Origin: Hyphomicrobiales bacterium
Lineage (GTDB): Bacteria > Pseudomonadota > Alphaproteobacteria > Rhizobiales > Devosiaceae
Assembly: GCA_027487555.1 (NCBI GenBank)
Contig: JAIYDI010000018.1
Span: 1 to 64,000, forward strand
Length of the DNA: 64,000 nucleotides
Direction: 5' to 3'
Shown in pieces: positions 56,381 through 64,000 of the stretch. The translations under genes and the position numbers were made by a program. Position 1 is the first letter of the stretch; every line of letters begins with the position of its first letter. Below the pieces are notes generated by a model. The model worked only from the letters and a program-made list of their open reading frames with translations. It made no database searches and was not told the origin of the DNA.

Positions 56381-57787
56381 TCAGTGTCCCAGCGCCTTGA
56401 CGATTTCCTCGGTGACTTTCTTCGCGTCGCCAAACAGCATCATGGTGTTGTCGCGGAAGAACAATTCGTTCTGCACCCCTGCATAGCCCGCAGCCATGCC
56501 GCGCTTGATGAACAGCACGGTGCCCGCTTCTTCGACGTTCAGCACCGGCATGCCATAGATCGGCGAGGTCTTGTCGGTCTTTGCCGCCGGGTTGGTGACA
56601 TCATTGGCGCCAATCACGAAAGCGACGTCCGTCTGGGCGAATTCCGAGTTGATGTCCTCGAGTTCGAACACTTCGTCATAGGGGACGTTGGCTTCGGCCA
56701 GCAGCACGTTCATGTGGCCCGGCATGCGGCCCGCCACCGGATGGATGGCGTATTTCACCGAGACGCCCTCGGCCTTCAGCAGGTCGGCCATTTCGCGCAG
56801 CGCGTGCTGGGCCTGTGCGACCGCCATGCCGTAGCCCGGCACGATGATGACCTTCGAGGCGTTCTTCATCAGGTAGGCGGCGTCGTCAGCGGCGCCCTGC
56901 TTTACCGGCCGGGTCTCTTCCTCACCCGATGCAGTCGCGGCGGCATCGGCGCCAAAACCGCCGAGGATCACCGAAATGAAGCTGCGGTTCATCGCCTTGC
57001 ACATGATGTAGCTGAGGATCGCGCCCGACGAGCCAACCAGCGCACCGGTAATGATCATCGCCGTATTGCCCAGCGTGAAACCAATGCCAGCGGCCGCCCA
57101 GCCCGAATAGGAGTTGAGCATCGACACAACCACCGGCATGTCCGCGCCGCCGATCGGTATAATCATCAATACCCCGAGCACCAGCGCGACGATGGTGATC
57201 AGCCAGAAGAAGATCGGGTTGCCGGTCGAAAAGAACAGGGCGATGAGGAGCACCAGCACCACGCCGAGCGCGATGTGGATGGTGTGGCGGCTGGGCAGCA
57301 GGATCGGCTTGCCGCTCATGTTGCCATTGAGCTTCAGGAACGCGATCACCGAGCCGGTGAAGGTGAAGGCGCCCACCGCGGCGCCAAGGCTCATCTCGAT
57401 CAGCGAGGGCGGGTGGATATGGCCCACCTCACCGATACCGAAGCTCTCGGGCGCATAGAGCGCAGCCGCCGCGACGAACACCGCCGCAAGGCCCACCAGC
57501 GAGTGGAAGGCGGCGACGAGCTGCGGCATGTCGGTCATCTTCACCGTACGTGCCATGAACGCGCCAATGCCGCCGCCGATCACGAGGCCGCCGATGATCA
57601 GCACCCAGCTGAGCGGGTCGGTTGGCCCTGCCACCGCCAGCGTCGTCAGCACGGCGATGCCCATGCCGAACATGCCGAAGCGGTTTCCCTGCCGCGCCGT
57701 TGACGGGCTCGACAATCCGCGCAGCGCGAGGATGAACAGCACACCCGCGACCAGATAGAACAGCGCGGCGAAATTGCCCGAAATCAT
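56381..57787 (-). CDS. pntB: NAD(P) transhydrogenase subunit beta
   Basis: Membrane and NADP(H)-binding subunit of the proton-translocating transhydrogenase, which uses the proton gradient to make NADPH from NADH. The 468-residue protein has several membrane helices, IPIGGADMPVVVSMLNSYSGWAAA, and a C-terminal NADP domain with PGYGMAVAQAQHAL. The start ATG 57787 overlaps the preceding gene's stop by 4 bases. It is the last gene of the pnt cluster. Confidence 0.95.
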   Translation of the reverse strand: MISGNFAALFYLVAGVLFILALRGLSSPSTARQGNRFGMFGMGIAVLTTLAVAGPTDPLSWVLIIGGLVIGGGIGAFMARTVKMTDMPQLVAAFHSLVGLAAVFVAAAALYAPESFGIGEVGHIHPPSLIEMSLGAAVGAFTFTGSVIAFLKLNGNMSGKPILLPSRHTIHIALGVVLVLLIALFFSTGNPIFFWLITIVALVLGVLMIIPIGGADMPVVVSMLNSYSGWAAAGIGFTLGNTAMIITGALVGSSGAILSYIMCKAMNRSFISVILGGFGADAAATASGEEETRPVKQGAADDAAYLMKNASKVIIVPGYGMAVAQAQHALREMADLLKAEGVSVKYAIHPVAGRMPGHMNVLLAEANVPYDEVFELEDINSEFAQTDVAFVIGANDVTNPAAKTDKTSPIYGMPVLNVEEAGTVLFIKRGMAAGYAGVQNELFFRDNTMMLFGDAKKVTEEIVKALGH

Positions 57788-58089
57788 GGTGTCGTTTCCC
57801 CCGCGGGTGCTGTCCGGCTCAGCCGGATCACGCCCGTCGCCACAGATATCGTTGAGATGAAGAAGGCGGCCATGGCGCCCAGCAGCAGCGCGCCGGATTC
57901 GGACTGTGCACCCGATTGCAGCGCCCGCGCCGTGAGCAGGAAGCCCAGCGGCGCGATCAGCAGCCCGATGCCGAACCAGCGTTCCGGCCAGCGGGTCAGC
58001 ATGTTGCGCGCGAAAGTCCATGTGCCAAGATAGAGCGCGAAGCCCAGGCCCGTGGCGATATAAGCCGCGGCGGTGACGAGGCCGATCAT
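57784..58089 (-). CDS. Uncharacterised membrane protein in pnt operon
   Basis: A 101-residue hydrophobic protein with about three membrane helices (around 5-25, 38-58 and 65-90), acting in the inner membrane by inference. No family is recognised. Its start and stop each overlap the neighbouring genes by 4 bases (ATGA), so it is translationally coupled to pntB and to the exported protein before it. This placement inside a transhydrogenase operon suggests a role in its assembly or regulation. Confidence 0.7.
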   Translation of the reverse strand: MIGLVTAAAYIATGLGFALYLGTWTFARNMLTRWPERWFGIGLLIAPLGFLLTARALQSGAQSESGALLLGAMAAFFISTISVATGVIRLSRTAPAGETTP

Positions 58090-58622
58090 TCGGAGATCAC
58101 CTCAACATTGCTCGGTGCAAACGTGACATCGGCGAAGGCGGGATAAACCGCGACCAGCACCTCGACCTGCGCCGCTTCGGACACCCGCACCAGATACCAG
58201 GTGCCGTTGTCGTAGAGCCCGAGCGTATCGCCCGTGGCCCGATAGGTCTTTTCGGCCAGCTTGAAGGTGGTTTCCGTCGGGACCAGCGCATAGGGCGTGC
58301 CATCGGAAAGTTCAAGGAATTGAGCGTCCTCGAGCGACATGGAAAAGTCCTGCAGCTCGACGCCCTGCATCCCCGCTTCCATCATCTGGGGCAGGCGCTG
58401 GATAAAGTCCTCGGTGCTGAGGCCTGCACCTTTGGCGAAATGCGCGAGAAACGCCGGCGGGATGGTGCCGATGACGGTGGCAAAGTCATTGACCCGCATG
58501 GCGGCATCGAATGTCTCGATCTGCGCGGCCAGCGCTGCGCGTTCCGCATCGGTGAAATCGCCCGCGAAAGCAGGCGCCTGAAGCAGCGCAAGGCTGGCCA
58601 GCAGGATGAGAAAGGCTCTCAT
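58086..58622 (-). CDS. Uncharacterised periplasmic protein in pnt operon
   Basis: A 178-residue exported protein: signal peptide MRAFLILLASLALLQAPAFA with cleavage expected after residue 20 or so. The mature part starts GDFTDAERAALAAQIETFDAAM, then IIG/TIPPAFLAHFAKGAGLS-like helices and a C-terminal beta-rich half with GTPYALVPTETTF and LYDNGTWYLVRVSE. I have no family name for it. It overlaps pntAB and the next gene by 4 bases each. It would reside on the outer side of the membrane, the opposite face from the PntAA NAD domain. Confidence 0.7.
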   Translation of the reverse strand: MRAFLILLASLALLQAPAFAGDFTDAERAALAAQIETFDAAMRVNDFATVIGTIPPAFLAHFAKGAGLSTEDFIQRLPQMMEAGMQGVELQDFSMSLEDAQFLELSDGTPYALVPTETTFKLAEKTYRATGDTLGLYDNGTWYLVRVSEAAQVEVLVAVYPAFADVTFAPSNVEVISE

Positions 58623-58945
58623 TTCCCGGCCGCCTTGGCCGGGGCGTCCTTCTTCTTGTACATCGCCAGCATGCGCTCGGTGACGAGGAAGCCGCCAAAT
58701 ATGTTCACGCTCGCGAGGATCAGCGCGAAGAATCCGCAGATCTTCGCCGTCCAGTTCGGCTCGCCGATCTGGTTTACGCCCACCGCCAGCAGTGCACCGA
58801 CCACGATCACCGAGGAGATGGCGTTGGTCACGCTCATCAGGGGGGTATGCAGCGCCGGGGTCACTGCCCAGACGACGAAATAGCCCACGAATATGGCGAG
58901 CACGAAGATCGCCAGCTGGAAGATGAAGGGATCGATCGCGCCCAT
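58619..58945 (-). CDS. pntAB: NAD(P) transhydrogenase subunit alpha part 2
   Basis: The separate membrane part of the alpha subunit in alphaproteobacteria, 108 residues with three hydrophobic helices (FQLAIFVLAIFVGYFVVWAV, ISSVIVVGALLAVGV, FFALILASVNIFGGFLV) and the HTPLMSVTNAIS motif. Its tail is lysine-rich. It sits 33 bases after pntAA and overlaps the next gene by 4 bases. Confidence 0.95.
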   Translation of the reverse strand: MGAIDPFIFQLAIFVLAIFVGYFVVWAVTPALHTPLMSVTNAISSVIVVGALLAVGVNQIGEPNWTAKICGFFALILASVNIFGGFLVTERMLAMYKKKDAPAKAAGK

Positions 58946-58978
58946 TCTCGGCCTCCTCGCCGTATATGTGTCAGGGTG

Positions 58979-60118
58979 TCAGGCGGCGCCCGGCACCTTG
59001 ATATTGGGGTGGACGACATGGCCGTTTCGGGTGAGCAGCGTCGCCTTCACCAATTCGTCATCCCAGTTCACCGCCAGTGTCTTGGCCTTCTTGTCGATCA
59101 GAGTCTCGACGAAGGCCGAGAGATTGCGTGCATAGAGCTGGCTCGCCGAGGTGGCGATGCGGCCCGCGACATTGGTGAAGCCGACGATACGGACGCCGTT
59201 ATGGTCGACCACTTCACCGGCGCGCGTCAGCTCGCAATTGCCACCGCGTTCCGCCGCAAGGTCGACGATCACCGAACCGGGCGCCATCGTCTCGACCATC
59301 GCGGCCGAAACGAGAATCGGCGCCTTGCGGCCCGGGATCAGCGCAGTGGTAATGACGATATCCTGCTTGGCGATGTGCTGCGCGGTCAGCGCGGCCTGCT
59401 TCGCCTGATATTCCGCCGACATCGGCTTGGCATAGCCGCCCGAGGTCTCCGCCTGACGGAACTCGTCGTCCTCGACGGCGATGAACTTGCCACCGAGCGA
59501 TTCGACCTGTTCCTTCGCCGCCGGCCGCACGTCATTGGCCGAGACCATCGCGCCGAGACGCTTCGCCGTGGCGATCGCCTGCAGCCCCGCGACACCGGCG
59601 CCCATCACGAACACCTTGGCGGGACGGATCGTGCCCGCCGCCGTCATCATCATGGGCAGCGCGCGGTCGAATTCCGATGCGGCGTCGATCACCGCCTGGT
59701 AGCCCGCGAGGTTCGCCTGGCTCGACAGGATGTCCATCACCTGCGCACGCGTGATGCGCGGCATGAATTCCATCGCAACGGTTGAAACGCCGGCATTGGC
59801 GAGCGCGACGATGTCGCCCTCGTTGCCATAGGGGTCCATGGTGCCGATCACCAGCGCCCCGGGGGCTATCCCCGCGAGCAGGCCGGCGTCGGGGCGCCGC
59901 ACGGTCAGCAGCACGTCGGCGCCGGCCACAACGCTCGTTGCGTCGCCCAACTCCGCGCCCGCCTTCTCGTATTCGGCATCGGTAAAGCGCGCGCCGAAGC
60001 CCGCACCCTGTTCGACGGCAACTGTCGCGCCGAGCGAAATCAGCTTTGTCGTTGTTTCGGGCGAGAGTGCCACGCGGCCTTCGCCCGCGGCACGTTCTTT
60101 CAGAACCGCAACCCTCAT
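58979..60118 (-). CDS. pntAA: NAD(P) transhydrogenase subunit alpha part 1
   Basis: Peripheral NAD(H)-binding subunit, 379 residues. It has an AlaDH/PNT-type fold with MRVAVLKERAAGEGRVALSP at the N-terminus and the dinucleotide motif VMGAGVAGLQAIATAKRLGA near residue 170, ending with a NIKVPGAA tail. The start at 60118 has GGGAGGGG upstream, so the longer open frame to 60139 is not needed. It is preceded by the oxidase subunit IV gene on the same strand, 67 bases away. Confidence 0.95.
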   Translation of the reverse strand: MRVAVLKERAAGEGRVALSPETTTKLISLGATVAVEQGAGFGARFTDAEYEKAGAELGDATSVVAGADVLLTVRRPDAGLLAGIAPGALVIGTMDPYGNEGDIVALANAGVSTVAMEFMPRITRAQVMDILSSQANLAGYQAVIDAASEFDRALPMMMTAAGTIRPAKVFVMGAGVAGLQAIATAKRLGAMVSANDVRPAAKEQVESLGGKFIAVEDDEFRQAETSGGYAKPMSAEYQAKQAALTAQHIAKQDIVITTALIPGRKAPILVSAAMVETMAPGSVIVDLAAERGGNCELTRAGEVVDHNGVRIVGFTNVAGRIATSASQLYARNLSAFVETLIDKKAKTLAVNWDDELVKATLLTRNGHVVHPNIKVPGAA

Positions 60119-60185
60119 CTGCCCCTCCCTTGGCGTCAAAAGGACCGGTCCGCTCCGGTTGGAGCGGCCCGCAGGATGGGCCGGA

Positions 60186-60428
60186 TCAGGCCTTCGATTG
60201 CTTACCCATCACCACTCCGGCGATCGGCACGACGACGGACAGCACGAGCAGCAGCCAGCCGACGAGACCGCTATGTCCCTCGATGAACGCGTAGAGCGCC
60301 AGCACGATGAACGTCACGGAGACGATGCCCCACTTCACCAGCCCCATGAACAGGTTCCAGGTCGCCTCGTGCTGCGCATAATCCATCGCAGTTTCGTGGG
60401 TCTCGGTGTGGGTGTTCTGCTCGGCCAT
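60186..60428 (-). CDS. aa3-type cytochrome c oxidase subunit IV
   Basis: An 80-residue small membrane protein of the bacterial aa3 oxidase subunit IV family: a short hydrophilic N-terminus with MDYAQHEATWNLFMGLVKWG, then two helices (SVTFIVLALYAFI and GWLLLVLSVVVPIAGVV). It is an accessory subunit of the proton-pumping oxidase. The core cox genes are not in the window; here it precedes the transhydrogenase genes. Confidence 0.9.
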   Translation of the reverse strand: MAEQNTHTETHETAMDYAQHEATWNLFMGLVKWGIVSVTFIVLALYAFIEGHSGLVGWLLLVLSVVVPIAGVVMGKQSKA

Positions 60429-60487
60429 CGGCGCTGTTTCCTCGGTTCAGATGCCGGCGCCGCGGGCGCCGGGTGGTCGGTAAGTCT

Positions 60488-62326
60488 TCAGCTCGGCGCG
60501 TTCGCCTCGAGTTCGCCGATCAGGCGCTCGATCATCGACAGGCCCAGCGACCAGAATTGCGGGTCACGCGCATCAAGCCCGAACGGCGCGAGCAGTTCGG
60601 AATGATGCTTGCTTCCCCCGGCCGAAAGCAGCTCAAGATAGCGCTCCGCGAAGCCGGTTTGCGCCTTTTCATACTGTGCGTAGAGGGAGTTCACAAGACA
60701 ATCCCCGAAGGCATAGGCGTACACATAGAACGGCGAGTGGATGAAGTGACGGATATAGGACCAGAAGATCTCGTACCCCTCGTTCAGCGTGATGGCGGGC
60801 CCAAGGCTTTCGGCTGAAACCTCGAGCCAGATGCGGTTCAGATCCTCGGTGGTGAGTTCGCCCGCGCGCCGCTGCGTGTGCACCTCGCGCTCGAAGGTAT
60901 AGAACGCGATCTGCCGCACCACGGTGTTCAGCATATCCTCCACCTTGCTGGCCAGCATGGCAAAGCGCTGCTGCTTGTCGGTGGTCTTGTCGAGCAGTGA
61001 GCGGAAGGTCAGCATCTCGCCGAACACCGATGCCGTCTCGGCCAAGGTCAGCGGCGTCGGCGCCATCAGCGCGCCTTGCTGGCCCGCCAGCACCTGGTGC
61101 ACGCCGTGTCCCAACTCATGGGCGAGCGTCATCACGTCGCGCGGTTTGCCGAGGTAGTTCAGCATCAGATAGGGATGCGCGCTCGGCACGGTGGGGTGCG
61201 CGAAGGCGCCGGGCGACTTGCCGGGCTTGCTCGGCGCATCGATCCAGCCCTTTTCGAAGAACGGCGTCGCGATTTCCACCAGCTTCGGCGAAAACTTGCC
61301 ATAGGCCTCGAGCACGGTCTCCTTCGCGGCGTTCCAGTCATAGAGCCGTTCGTCCGATGTGGGCAGCGGCGCGTTGCGGTCCCAGGCGTTGAGCTTGTCC
61401 TTGCCGAACCAGCGCGCCTTCATGGCGTAGTATCGGTGGCTCAGCCGCGGATAGGCCGCCCGCACCGCACTCTGCAGCGCATCCACCACGTCGCGCTCGA
61501 CCGAGTTTTCGAGGTGGCGGCTGTCGGCAATGTCCTTGAAGCCATGCCAGCGGTCGGAGATTTCCTTGTCCTTGGCCAGCACATTGGTGATGTGGGTGAA
61601 GAGCCGCGCGTTCTGGGTCAGCGTCTTCGAGACACCATGAAACGCCGCCGCGCGCTTCGTCTCGTCGCGGTCCTGCAGCAGGTTGAGGATGCCTTCGAGG
61701 TTCAGCGTCTCGCCATCCGCCTCGAATTCGAGCGCTGCCATGGTTTCGTCGAACAGCCGGTTCCAGGCCGATGCGCCCGTCACGCTCTTTTCGTGGAAGA
61801 GCGATTCCGTCTTCTGGTCGAGTTGGTAGGGCTTGGCCTTCCTGAGTTCGGCAAACCAGGGCCGGTAGCGGGCGAGTGCAGAGTCCTTTTGGAATGCCTG
61901 TTCCAGCACCGCCTCGTCGATCAGGTTCAGTTCGAGCCCGAAGAAGATCAGCCTGGTCGACAGGTCGGTCAGTGCCTGGCTGGTGTCGCCGAGGAACTTC
62001 ACCTTGTCGGCCTCCTGCGTGTTCCGCACATATTGCAGGAAGGCGTAGGAGCCGATCTTGCCGGTCACATCGCTCAGGGCTTCGTAACGGGAGATCGCAG
62101 CGAGCAGCCCACCCGAAGCGGTGAGGTCCGTCAGTTTGCCCTGGTAATCCGCCTCGAAGCTCCGCGCTTCCGCGATAGCCTTCGCAAGATCTAGCTTCAG
62201 CGCGGTCGACTCATTGCCGGGATAGAGATCGTCGAGATTCCAGGTCGGCATCTTGCCCAATTGCTTGCTGGCCTTCTGGGTGGCGGCTTCGGCCGCGCGC
62301 GGCAAACGGATATCGGACACGGGCAA
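60488..62326 (-). CDS. Oligoendopeptidase, M3 family (PepF-like)
   Basis: A cytoplasmic zinc endopeptidase of 612 residues that cuts short peptides. The zinc motif HELGH lies at 403-407 and the distal Glu in LAETASVFGE, with a long helical N-terminal part usual for PepF. It lies 59 bases before the oxidase subunit IV gene in the same direction. It may help recycle peptides, but the link to its neighbours is positional only. Confidence 0.94.
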   Translation of the reverse strand: MPVSDIRLPRAAEAATQKASKQLGKMPTWNLDDLYPGNESTALKLDLAKAIAEARSFEADYQGKLTDLTASGGLLAAISRYEALSDVTGKIGSYAFLQYVRNTQEADKVKFLGDTSQALTDLSTRLIFFGLELNLIDEAVLEQAFQKDSALARYRPWFAELRKAKPYQLDQKTESLFHEKSVTGASAWNRLFDETMAALEFEADGETLNLEGILNLLQDRDETKRAAAFHGVSKTLTQNARLFTHITNVLAKDKEISDRWHGFKDIADSRHLENSVERDVVDALQSAVRAAYPRLSHRYYAMKARWFGKDKLNAWDRNAPLPTSDERLYDWNAAKETVLEAYGKFSPKLVEIATPFFEKGWIDAPSKPGKSPGAFAHPTVPSAHPYLMLNYLGKPRDVMTLAHELGHGVHQVLAGQQGALMAPTPLTLAETASVFGEMLTFRSLLDKTTDKQQRFAMLASKVEDMLNTVVRQIAFYTFEREVHTQRRAGELTTEDLNRIWLEVSAESLGPAITLNEGYEIFWSYIRHFIHSPFYVYAYAFGDCLVNSLYAQYEKAQTGFAERYLELLSAGGSKHHSELLAPFGLDARDPQFWSLGLSMIERLIGELEANAPS

Positions 62327-62432
62327 TCACCTTGGGATGGGTCGAACGCAATGCGGCGCGGACCTTAGCGATGCCGGAGCGGGAAGGGAAGGTGGCGCGA
62401 TGGCGCCGCGCTTCTCGCGCCTGGGATGCGCC

Positions 62433-64000
62433 TCAGAACCCGGCCGAGAGCGTGGCGCGGGCGGTCGTGGCGTGGCTGCCGGCGGTGTCGGCGGCATATT
62501 CGATATCGCCCGAGACGGTAACGCCGCTTTGGAGCCGATAGTCGAGGTTGGCGCCGAGGAACCCGCCAAAGGCCTCGCCCGCCGATCCGGTCGCAAAGCT
62601 TATGTCGCTGCCGAGCAGGTTGGCATCCACCTCGTCGCCGGTGCGCCTGCGGCCGTCGGCGCCGGCGCGTAAAGTCCAGGTCAGAGTGCCGTCCTCGGTC
62701 AGCATCGGAACGAGCGCCAGCGCCAGTTGTGCCCGCAGCGCGAATTCGGAGACGGTCCGCTCGTCAACCACCAGATTGTCGTTGGCGCCTGTCTCCTCGT
62801 AGCCGTCGAGCGACATCTGCGTATAGCGAAGTCGCACGCTCGGAGTCAGCACCGTGTCGCCGAGCCCGATATCGGCGCCCGCCGTCAGCACCGGGGTGAA
62901 GAAGCTGCCATTGAATGTGGCTTCGGCGCTGGTGAGGCCCCCCGACAAGGTATTGTCGGCCACCGAGCGGGTGCTGGTGATGTCGAGCAGGCCATAGATG
63001 GCCGAAAGATCGGCAAAGAAATTCCCCTGGTCGAAACGGAGATGTGCGCCCAACGCGCCGCCTGACATGGATGTCTCCTGGCTCAATCCCACCTCGCCAG
63101 TCGCTACAAATGCGGCCACGGAGACACCCCCCGTGATCGTGTCGGAGGTCATGACTTCGAGGCCAGCTCTGGTTCCCAAATGGTTCAGGCTTCTGCCTGC
63201 GAGGTCCTCCTGGCCGTCCCGATCAACCACGCCACCAAACTGTCCGACCCAGGCATGGACATCGCACCGTGAGGCCGATGCCTGCCTGGCGCCCGGCTGA
63301 TCGAGGCACGCGCTGTTTCCCGATTGCGGCAGGCCGCCGGCGCCGTCAGTCAGCGCGAGGATCATGTCCTCGCTCAGCACCAGACCTGCCCGATCGAGCA
63401 CGGCGATTGTACTGCCCGCGCTGGCATAGGGGTTAACGGATTCAATCGTGTTCGCACTGCCCGCGTAGGTCAGCACTGTGTTGAGGCCGGGGCCAAACCC
63501 CAGATCAATGTTGGAGCCATCGAGCACAACCCGTCCTTCCACAATGGATCCGGCCAGGAAGTTCAGGGTTGAGTGAAAAGCAGATATCGCTGCGTATGAC
63601 CCCGTTATGTACCCGCCATTGTCCATTACAGAGTAGGCAATATTCACCCCTGTAGATCGAGCTCCAGAAATCGTTCCGGAGTTATATATATAACCTCCAG
63701 CCCCGCTCAATGTGACGGCAACAAGCCCATCGGTCTGGATATTCCCTGAATTGTATATTCTTGAGTTGAATCCGTCGGATAAAATAGCGAAACCAATATC
63801 CACATCTTTGTTTATAAGTGATCCACTGTTGTATACTGTTAGTTCGTGGCCAACGCTGAATATATTAGATGCGAAAAAACCGCCAGTTTCGATGAGTCCG
63901 GAGTTTGTAATCGTAGTGCCGTCTGCTGCGTTATACAGGCCAAACATTCCGTTTTCACCCAGATCAATGCGACCTGTATTGACTGCATCGGTATTTGCTC
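62433..64000 (-). CDS. Autotransporter, C-terminal part (gene continues past window)
   Basis: The minus-strand frame is open from the window edge to the stop at 62433, giving at least 522 residues. The N-terminal visible part (about 200 residues) is a passenger made of repeated N-S-G-x-I beta-helix turns (for example ITNSGLIETGG, YNSGSLINK, YNSGTISGA). The C-terminal part (about 260 residues) is an autotransporter beta-barrel, ending in aromatic Phe as outer-membrane proteins do. A cysteine pair (CLDQPG...RCDVHA) is at the junction. The start codon and signal peptide lie outside the window. Base composition is lower in GC in the passenger than in the barrel. Confidence 0.88.
   Translation of the reverse strand, partial: ANTDAVNTGRIDLGENGMFGLYNAADGTTITNSGLIETGGFFASNIFSVGHELTVYNSGSLINKDVDIGFAILSDGFNSRIYNSGNIQTDGLVAVTLSGAGGYIYNSGTISGARSTGVNIAYSVMDNGGYITGSYAAISAFHSTLNFLAGSIVEGRVVLDGSNIDLGFGPGLNTVLTYAGSANTIESVNPYASAGSTIAVLDRAGLVLSEDMILALTDGAGGLPQSGNSACLDQPGARQASASRCDVHAWVGQFGGVVDRDGQEDLAGRSLNHLGTRAGLEVMTSDTITGGVSVAAFVATGEVGLSQETSMSGGALGAHLRFDQGNFFADLSAIYGLLDITSTRSVADNTLSGGLTSAEATFNGSFFTPVLTAGADIGLGDTVLTPSVRLRYTQMSLDGYEETGANDNLVVDERTVSEFALRAQLALALVPMLTEDGTLTWTLRAGADGRRRTGDEVDANLLGSDISFATGSAGEAFGGFLGANLDYRLQSGVTVSGDIEYAADTAGSHATTARATLSAGF

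Overview
The window is about 64 kb of GC-rich chromosomal DNA, densely packed with bacterial genes. The content points to an alphaproteobacterium of the order Hyphomicrobiales (Rhizobiales), and a Devosia-like genome is my best guess. Supporting points are the hisS-hisZ-hisG order, a GapR nucleoid protein, a DUF1036 protein, a DUF1127 protein, split pntAA/pntAB transhydrogenase subunits, an aa3-oxidase subunit IV, and a tRNA-His with discriminator A73. The genus is an inference. No phage, transposase, CRISPR array or rRNA operon was found.

Layout. 1-309: intergenic palindromic repeats. 310-3562: histidine operon hisS-hisZ-hisG (minus). 3563-5182: small arginine-rich proteins and the tag glycosylase. 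5319-9182: an L,D-transpeptidase, a vWA-type TadG-like protein and a CorA channel with a hairpin-rich leader. 9196-10455: two small unknown proteins, a cold-shock protein and tRNA-His. 10667-15393: a large PAS protein with a degenerate histidine-kinase core, convergent with a GH13 alpha-glucosidase. 15550-21481: an M16C protease, then a DNA-ligase-associated exonuclease, its ATP-dependent ligase and a small UVR-motif protein. 21482-22634: a YefM-YoeB toxin-antitoxin pair and a lipoprotein.

22712-36639 is the best integrated region. A MerR regulator and FadD ligase diverge from FadE dehydrogenase, FadJ-like bifunctional enzyme and thiolase. A five-gene Opp/Dpp peptide transporter follows. Three TTGACG..CGTCAA palindromes lie at the two divergent fad promoters and in front of the transporter, suggesting one MerR-controlled regulon.

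36759-44931: rpmJ, a short lower-GC stretch, M20 peptidase, repeats, pyruvate kinase with a DUF1036 protein, GapR, a multi-pass membrane protein and a HerA-like ATPase. 45053-56278: dxs, a DUF882 (MepK-like) peptidase with a YcbB-like L,D-transpeptidase, an atypical NtrC-type response regulator without GAFTGA, a GlxA/FtrA regulator divergent from a rhodanese, and a chemoreceptor. 56381-62326: transhydrogenase operon with two uncharacterised genes embedded by 4-base overlaps, aa3-oxidase subunit IV and PepF. 62433-64000: the C-terminal part of an autotransporter that runs off the window.

The observations most worth follow-up are the two unknown genes inside the pnt operon, the three-site MerR regulon reaching the peptide transporter, the pseudo-histidine kinase, the GAFTGA-less regulator, and the tRNA-His/HisRS pair.
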